From CAYJAD01 sp964371835 (GTDB taxonomy: Bacteria; Desulfobacterota; Desulfovibrionia; Desulfovibrionales; Desulfovibrionaceae): a stretch of 10,646 bases of DNA. The translations under genes were made by a program, and so were the position numbers. The stretch spans positions 1 to 10,646 of the forward strand of contig CAYJOP010000071.1 in the NCBI GenBank assembly GCA_964371835.1. Direction: 5' to 3'. Of the stretch, positions 6,904-10,646 are shown piece after piece (position 1 is the stretch's first letter; each line of letters starts with the position of its first letter). A model generated the notes under the pieces. The model did no database searches. It saw only the letters and a list, made by a program, of their open reading frames with translations, and was not told the DNA's origin.

Positions 6904-7688
6904 TGACAACAAATCCAATTATACCAAATATTGATGAAGAAATTGTATTTGATGCCAACCCTGTGCAAGCTGATAAAGCAACGCACTATTGCCCCGGTTG
7001 TCATCATGGCATTGCCCACAGACTTATAACTGAGGTTATACATGAAATGGGCTTTGCTGGCGAAACCATACTTGTACCATCTGTTGGTTGTTCCGCCTTT
7101 ATTTACGACTACATGGTTCTTGATTGTATTGAAGCACCGCATGGGCGTGCCTCTGCCGTTGCCACAGGTGTTAAGCGTGCACGTCCTGACCGCATGGTTT
7201 TTGCTTATCAAGGTGATGGCGACATGGGCGCCATTGGTATTGCTGAAGCCATTCACGCTGCCAACCGTGGAGAGCGTATTACGGTTTTCTTTGTAAATAA
7301 CACTATTTATGGCATGACTGGTGGTCAGCTTGCCCCAACAACCTTAGTTGGGCAAAAAACCACCACATCACCAGCAGGGCGTAATATGGCCACCGAGGGT
7401 GGACCAATTCATATGTCTGAAATTATGGCACAACTTGATGGCGTAGTTTATGCCTCACGCTGTGCGCTTAATTCTGTAAAAAATATTCGCGCCGCTAAAA
7501 AAGCCATTCGCACTGCCTTTGAAGTTCAAAGGGATAATCTTGGCTATAGCTTTGTGGAGCTTTTGTGCGGTTGCCCCACCAACTGGCGTTTGGATGCCAT
7601 CAATGCCAATGAGCGCATTGGAAATGAGATGATTCCTGTATTCCCATTGGGCGTATTTAAAGATGCAAGAGGTGGCGAAAATGTCTAA
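6903..7688 (+). CDS. vorA: 2-oxoacid:ferredoxin oxidoreductase beta subunit, TPP-binding (VorA/KorB type)
   Basis: The beta chain binds thiamine pyrophosphate and an iron-sulfur cluster. The TPP/Mg motif starts at G-D-G-D (104-107) and ends at N-N (132-133), followed by Y-G-M-T-G-G-Q. Likely cluster ligands are Cys30 and Cys33 (C-P-G-C-H-H-G), Cys63 (V-G-C-S) and one of Cys222/Cys224 (C-G-C-P-T-N-W), the pattern known in this family. H-G-R-A-x-A-V-A-T-G follows the expected position near residue 80. The length of 261 residues is normal. The ATG overlaps the alpha stop by one base, and its 3' end overlaps the gamma gene by eight bases, so the four subunits are made together. The substrate cannot be fixed from the sequence alone. 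Confidence 0.92.
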   Translation: MTTNPIIPNIDEEIVFDANPVQADKATHYCPGCHHGIAHRLITEVIHEMGFAGETILVPSVGCSAFIYDYMVLDCIEAPHGRASAVATGVKRARPDRMVFAYQGDGDMGAIGIAEAIHAANRGERITVFFVNNTIYGMTGGQLAPTTLVGQKTTTSPAGRNMATEGGPIHMSEIMAQLDGVVYASRCALNSVKNIRAAKKAIRTAFEVQRDNLGYSFVELLCGCPTNWRLDAINANERIGNEMIPVFPLGVFKDARGGENV

Positions 7689-8226
7689 TTATCAAGACGT
7701 GATTATGGCTGGTTTTGGCGGGCAAGGCGTTATGCTCATTGGCAACTTGCTAGCCCAAGCTGGTATGGAATATGGCCGTCATGTGACTTTTATTCCTGTA
7801 TATGGCGCAGAAATGCGTGGTGGCACAGCCAACTGCACCGTGGTTTTGGACGAATTTCCAGTGGGTTCACCCTTGGTGCGTCAGCCAAAATCCACCATTG
7901 TTTTGAACCTACCTTCATTGGATAAGTTCCAACCACGTCTTGCAGAAGGTGGTGTACAAATTGTTAATAGTTCACTCATTGACGTAAAAGCCGATGGAGT
8001 CTTGGATAAGAGCAAAAATAGCGTGTGCATTCCAGTAAATGACATTGCCTATGAAATTGGCTCAGTGAAAATGGCAAATATGGTAGCCCTTGGGGCGTGG
8101 CTTAAGGCTACTAAAGCCTTACCGCTTGAAGTGGTGCAAGAGGCGTTGCATAGGACTATTTCTAGCCATTATGCGAAGCTTATTCCATCTAATGCGAAGG
8201 CGCTTGCCGCCGGCTATAACTTCTAG
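7681..8226 (+). CDS. vorC: 2-oxoacid:ferredoxin oxidoreductase gamma subunit
   Basis: The gamma chain of the same complex has 181 residues from the chosen start. It shows the family start G-F-G-G-Q-G-V (11-17), Y-G-A-E-M-R-G-G-T-A-N-C (41-52), a S-P-L-V segment, and an A-x-x-I-G-x-x-x-x-A-N-M-V-A-L-G helix near residue 130. The M-S-N-Y-Q-D start at 7681 is preferred to the in-frame ATG at 7663, because AGAGGTGG lies just ahead of it and an 8-base overlap with the beta gene is typical of coupled subunits. It closes the four-gene operon. A large palindrome begins four bases after the stop codon and may act in transcript ending or stability. Confidence 0.92.
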   Translation: MSNYQDVIMAGFGGQGVMLIGNLLAQAGMEYGRHVTFIPVYGAEMRGGTANCTVVLDEFPVGSPLVRQPKSTIVLNLPSLDKFQPRLAEGGVQIVNSSLIDVKADGVLDKSKNSVCIPVNDIAYEIGSVKMANMVALGAWLKATKALPLEVVQEALHRTISSHYAKLIPSNAKALAAGYNF

Positions 8227-8229
8227 GTG

Positions 8230-8352
8230 ATAATGCGTTGAAAAAGCACCGCTTACTGCTTCAGTGATAAATTTTAGGGTCATGGGGGAAGACCCAATTC
8301 CCCTCATAAAATTCATCACTTCATTGTATTCAGTGCTTTTTGAACGCATTAT
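8230..8352. repeat. 123-bp nested palindrome between vorC and the thioredoxin-like gene
   Basis: The outer arms 8230-8249 and 8333-8352 pair at 19 of 20 positions. Inner arms 8263-8276 and 8307-8320 pair at 13 of 14. The core 8283-8288 pairs with 8301-8306, including one G-T wobble. A competing small hairpin, GGGTC with GACCC (8277-8281 and 8291-8295), overlaps the core. It starts four bases after the vorC stop and ends 46 bases before the next ATG. The right outer arm contains GTGC followed by five T, which could support termination. The layout also fits a non-coding palindromic mobile element (ERIC-like in architecture only). No open frame in it looks real. Confidence 0.9.
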
Positions 8353-8398
8353 TGGTTTTAGGTTAAAGACAGTGATAAATTAGAGGAAGGTTTTAAAT

Positions 8399-8920
8399 AT
8401 GGAACAAAAAAAGAATAAAGTGGCAAAGGTTTTAATACCGCTGATTATGGTGTTGGTGGTGGCTGGGATTTGGTTTTTCCAAAATCAGGCTGAGCAAACA
8501 GAGCAAGTGGCAGATGATAGCAGTAAATTTCCGCTAAATGTTAGTAGTGTGGATTTGGAGAAGTTAGCTGAGTATAAAATGCCAACAATTATAGATTTTG
8601 GTGCAGATAAATGCATTCCATGTATTGAAATGGCTCCAGTTTTGGTAAAACTAAACAAAGATATGCAAGGGAAAGCCATTGTACAATTTGTGGACGTTTG
8701 GAAAAGCCCAGAAGCCGCCAAAGGTTTTCCTGTGCAAATTATCCCTACACAAATATTTATTACAGCCGATGGCAAGCCATATGTGCCCAGCAAGGATTTG
8801 GGCATGGAGTTTTTAATGTATGCCGACAAAGAAAGTGAAGAACATTTATTTACTGCTCATCAAGGTGGTTTAACAGAAGCGCAAATGTTGTTAATATTGG
8901 CTGATATGGGTGTTAATTAA
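8399..8920 (+). CDS. Membrane-anchored thioredoxin-like protein
   Basis: This 173-residue protein has a short basic start (M-E-Q-K-K-N-K), one membrane-spanning or signal-anchor segment (about 9-27) and a thioredoxin fold. The redox site is C-I-P-C (Cys72, Cys75) after F-G-A-D-K, and the cis-proline is Pro116 in I-I-P-T. The insertion near residues 128-152 is longer than in plain thioredoxins. With the N-terminus anchored, the thioredoxin domain should face the periplasm. The stop overlaps the start of the CcdA-like gene by one base, so the membrane protein probably passes electrons from cytoplasmic thioredoxin to it, as in split DsbD-type systems. A target such as cytochrome c maturation or disulfide repair is inferred. 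GAGGAAGG lies 8 bases before the ATG. Confidence 0.9.
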   Translation: MEQKKNKVAKVLIPLIMVLVVAGIWFFQNQAEQTEQVADDSSKFPLNVSSVDLEKLAEYKMPTIIDFGADKCIPCIEMAPVLVKLNKDMQGKAIVQFVDVWKSPEAAKGFPVQIIPTQIFITADGKPYVPSKDLGMEFLMYADKESEEHLFTAHQGGLTEAQMLLILADMGVN

Positions 8921-9609
8921 TGGAAGCAATGCTTGCTGATTTATCAAGACTTGTGGTTGAAAGCACTTGGATTGCTCCACTTTTGGCCCTTGTTGCTGGC
9001 ATCTTAACATCATTTACGCCATGTGCATTATCAAGCGTACCACTAATTGTGGGTTATGTGGGTGGTACAGGTGGTGAAAATACACGCTCAGCCTTTATGC
9101 TCTCCTTAACATTTGCCATAGGCTCAGCTGTAACCTTTACGGCACTTGGCATTATTGCCACAATGGCTGGTAGTTTAATGGGTGTGGCCTCCACTTGGTG
9201 GTTTATGTTCTTGGGCGTGCTTATGCTGCTCATGGCTTTGCAAACTTGGGGCTTATATGAAATTATTCCTTCAAGTTATCTAGCTTCAAAAAATACTAAG
9301 AAAGGCTACTTAGGAGCATTTATTGCTGGTATCTTGGGTGGGATTTTTTCTTCCCCTTGTTCCACACCAGTGCTTATTGCCTTGCTTGCAGTGGTTGCCA
9401 GCAAGGGTAGCTTTGCTTGGGGTATAGTGCTTTTATTACTTTACTCCATAGGGCATGGAGTTCTTGCTGTAATTTGTGGTACTTCTGTGGGTTTTGTGCA
9501 AAAGCTATCGCAAAGTGAACGCTATGCTAATATAAGCAATATTCTAAAAATCATCATGGGTGTTATGATGTCGCTTATTGGCTTTTATATGTTTTACTTG
9601 GCGTTTTAA
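8920..9609 (+). CDS. ccdA: CcdA/DsbD-type membrane thiol-disulfide electron carrier
   Basis: This hydrophobic 229-residue protein has about six predicted membrane spans. It carries the paired family motifs: F-T-P-C-A-L-S-S-V-P (32-41, Cys35) and S-S-P-C-S-T-P-V (144-151, Cys147). In CcdA/DsbD these two cysteines form the disulfide that carries electrons across the membrane. Cys186 is an extra cysteine in a later span. The length fits CcdA and not full DsbD, which adds soluble domains; the soluble thioredoxin part is supplied by the preceding, overlapping gene. The symbol is used in the family sense, since a cytochrome c role is not shown. A run of seven T (9632-9638) follows, with only a poor stem. 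Confidence 0.88.
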   Translation: MEAMLADLSRLVVESTWIAPLLALVAGILTSFTPCALSSVPLIVGYVGGTGGENTRSAFMLSLTFAIGSAVTFTALGIIATMAGSLMGVASTWWFMFLGVLMLLMALQTWGLYEIIPSSYLASKNTKKGYLGAFIAGILGGIFSSPCSTPVLIALLAVVASKGSFAWGIVLLLLYSIGHGVLAVICGTSVGFVQKLSQSERYANISNILKIIMGVMMSLIGFYMFYLAF

Positions 9610-9650
9610 CATATATTGCTTGGTCGCATGCTTTTTTTCAACGAATTATA

Positions 9651-10148
9651 TTACAATCTTTCGATGAGACCCTGTACCGCACGCACCACACTTTGCATGC
9701 GCACATGCTCACGGCTGCCTTGAAAATGAAAAAGCCTAGCAGATGTTACACCTAAAACACAAAAACCAATCCAAACAGTACCCACAGGTTTTAACTCAGT
9801 GCCACCATCTGGGCCTGCAATGCCAGAAATGCTAACCCCCACATCGGCAGATAGATTTGTACAAAGACCACTTGCCATGTGCATAACGCACTCGCCGCTC
9901 ACTGCCCCATGCTCCAATAAAATTTGTTCAGGTACGTTTAATTGTGCCATTTTGACTTCATTGGCATAGGCAATGACACCACCCAAAAACCAAGCTGAAG
10001 ATCCAGGTATGCTAGTCATGGACGCAGCTAAAAGCCCTGCTGTGCAAGATTCTGCCGTGGCGCAGGTTAGCTTTTTATCCATGAGAGTATCGCCTAGAAC
10101 TTTTAGGCCAATACCCAATAAGGGAGGTTTGATTAACAGGGGTAACAT
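9651..10148 (-). CDS. pncC: Nicotinamide-nucleotide amidohydrolase (stand-alone CinA C-terminal domain)
   Basis: PncC deamidates nicotinamide mononucleotide to nicotinate mononucleotide, recycling NMN produced for example by DNA ligase. Motifs are A-E-S-C-T-A-G (32-38, nucleophile Ser34; the usual second Gly of C-T-G-G is Ala here), Y-A-N-E-V-K (61-66, active Tyr and Lys), H-G-A-V-S (80-84) and S-I-S-G-I-A-G-P-D-G-G-T (106-117), then K-P-V-G-T-V-W. From the ATG at 10148 the protein has 165 residues, the length of E. coli PncC, and lacks the N-terminal CinA domain. A TTG at 10184 would add 12 residues but falls at the likely transcription start. It is convergent with ccdA, 41 bases apart. Confidence 0.9.
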   Translation of the reverse strand: MLPLLIKPPLLGIGLKVLGDTLMDKKLTCATAESCTAGLLAASMTSIPGSSAWFLGGVIAYANEVKMAQLNVPEQILLEHGAVSGECVMHMASGLCTNLSADVGVSISGIAGPDGGTELKPVGTVWIGFCVLGVTSARLFHFQGSREHVRMQSVVRAVQGLIERL

Positions 10149-10190
10149 CTTAAGAATTGAATACTTTTTTTGCAACCATGTCAAATAAAA

Positions 10191-10196
10191 ATTATA
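10191..10196 (-). promoter_or_regulatory. Possible -10 box of pncC
   Basis: A perfect TATAAT occurs on the minus strand 43 bases before the pncC ATG at 10148. No good -35 box is seen at 16-18 bases, so the site is tentative. If used, transcription would start near 10184, which argues against translation from the upstream TTG. Confidence 0.35.
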
Positions 10197-10296
10197 TTTT
10201 AAGAAGTCCGTATGGTTTTTAGATGCAATTTTTCAAATTTCTTGAACAATAAAATACTATGCAAAAAAGATTTTTATGCAGTTTAGCAGTCACTGA

Positions 10297-10328
10297 AAAA
10301 CAAATAAGCTTATTCGTGCATTTGTTTT
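10297..10328. repeat. Hairpin with internal 12-base palindrome
   Basis: AAAACAAAT (10297-10305) pairs with ATTTGTTTT (10320-10328). The sequence between includes most of AATAAGCTTATT (10303-10314), a perfect palindrome that could form instead. It might be a weak terminator, but it has few G-C pairs. Confidence 0.5.
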
Positions 10329-10348
10329 AATAATTTAGTCGGAGGCTG

Positions 10349-10374
10349 AAAAAGTCATTTTCCAATGACTTTTT
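10349..10374. terminator. Terminator-like hairpin
   Basis: AAAAAGTCATT (10349-10359) pairs perfectly with AATGACTTTTT (10364-10374) around the loop TTCC. The five T at the end of the right arm (and five A at the start of the left) make it look like an intrinsic terminator in either direction. It is not near the end of a recognised gene: pncC starts to its left on the minus strand. It may serve a gene outside the window or be part of the repeat block. Confidence 0.5.
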
Positions 10375-10396
10375 GAAAGGCACATTGGCTTCAAAT

Positions 10397-10484
10397 ACCC
10401 CTTTGGGGTCGCCAGAAATTAATTCTGGCTTATTTTACGCCATGCGGAATTTTTCTGTAAGAAAAATTCCGTTAGCCGAAACTT
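10397..10484. repeat. Multi-hairpin element sharing a skeleton with the 102-bp repeat before vorD
   Basis: Three hairpins stand in a row: ACCCC/GGGGT (10397-10409), GCCAGAA/TTCTGGC (10411-10417 and 10423-10429) and a 12-bp stem from CGGAATTTTTCT paired with its complement (10445-10456 and 10460-10471). The order GTCGCC, hairpin, GGCT, linker, GC, hairpin, GCCGAAACTT is the same as in the repeat unit at 5331-5432. The inner stem bases differ between the two but stay complementary. Confidence 0.7.
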
Positions 10485-10646
10485 GAAAAACTTATTTTTT
10501 GCACCATAAAATTGCCATAAATTCGCATTCAATGCTCATATTTCTGGTAATTTTATTGGTTTATTTGGATTTAAAAATATTTTATTTCAAATAGTTATTA
10601 TGTTTTTCAGTGTCGACTAATTTAATTCATTTTCAGTGCTGATAAA

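Larger units (their letters stand above)
10283..10620. repeat. Inverted-repeat-bounded non-coding block (possible MITE-like element)
   Basis: A 20-base sequence at 10283-10302 and the reverse complement of 10601-10620 agree at 17 of 20 positions, including an unbroken CACTGAAAAACA. They enclose 298 bases with no gene but many smaller palindromes. A third partial copy (TTTTCAGTG, 10630-10638) lies just outside. No clear target-site duplication is seen, so calling it a transposable element is inference. The remaining sequence from 10197 to 10282 is AT-rich with no feature I can support. Confidence 0.5.

Noticed and set aside
8119..8349. Minus-strand frame through the palindrome and the vorC end
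   Set aside because: It is the chance translation of the nested palindrome and of vorC antisense, without ribosome site or recognisable features.
8352..8379. Promoter-like TTGGTT and GATAAA, 16 bases apart, before the thioredoxin-like gene
   Set aside because: Both boxes are weak, and the implied transcription start would fall on the Shine-Dalgarno sequence itself.
10149..10184. TTG start giving a 177-residue pncC product
   Set aside because: No ribosome site, and it would fall at the likely transcription start; the ATG at 10148 gives the 165 residues of E. coli PncC.

Overview
The window looks like part of the chromosome of an AT-rich member of the Desulfovibrio group (Desulfobacterota). 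The inference rests on three things: a TrmD fused at its C-terminus to a second SPOUT-type RNA methyltransferase domain, an arrangement I associate with that group; a four-gene ferredoxin-dependent 2-oxoacid oxidoreductase operon typical of anaerobes; and a thioredoxin-like/CcdA pair. No rRNA, tRNA, phage, transposase or CRISPR is visible. The taxonomic call is an inference, not a match.

Left part (positions 1-4024, minus strand): a housekeeping group read right to left. It runs from coaBC (coenzyme A synthesis) through an unrecognised gene that overlaps coaBC by 34 bases and has a faint uracil-DNA-glycosylase-like look, to trmD fused to a SPOUT domain, and then rplS (ribosomal protein L19). 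A good sigma-70-type promoter lies before coaBC. A second one lies before rplS, which has a leader of about 150 nt with an imperfect internal duplication and ends at a strong intrinsic terminator (about 24-63). The usual rpsP-rimM partners are not next to trmD here.

Middle (4172-8226, plus strand): queA (queuosine tRNA modification), then a perfect 102-bp tandem duplication rich in hairpins (5331-5548). Next comes the tightly coupled operon vorD-vorB-vorA-vorC, with overlaps of 1, 1 and 8 bases. It encodes a ferredoxin-linked branched-chain 2-oxoacid (or 2-oxoglutarate) oxidoreductase: polyferredoxin-like subunit, alpha, TPP-binding beta and gamma.

Right part (8227-10646): a 123-bp nested palindrome separates vorC from a membrane-anchored thioredoxin-like protein. 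That protein overlaps by one base with a CcdA-type membrane thiol-disulfide carrier; together they form a likely system for exporting reducing power to the envelope. A convergent stand-alone pncC (NMN amidohydrolase) follows on the minus strand. The last 460 bases carry no gene but are dense in inverted repeats: a 20-nt imperfect inverted repeat pair (17/20) encloses several hairpins. One part of this block shares a skeleton with the 102-bp repeat in front of vorD, with different but still complementary stem bases.

The genes are mostly ordinary. The most notable features are the non-coding palindromic elements at 5331-5548, 8230-8352 and 10283-10620, which may be members of undescribed palindromic repeat families of this lineage.
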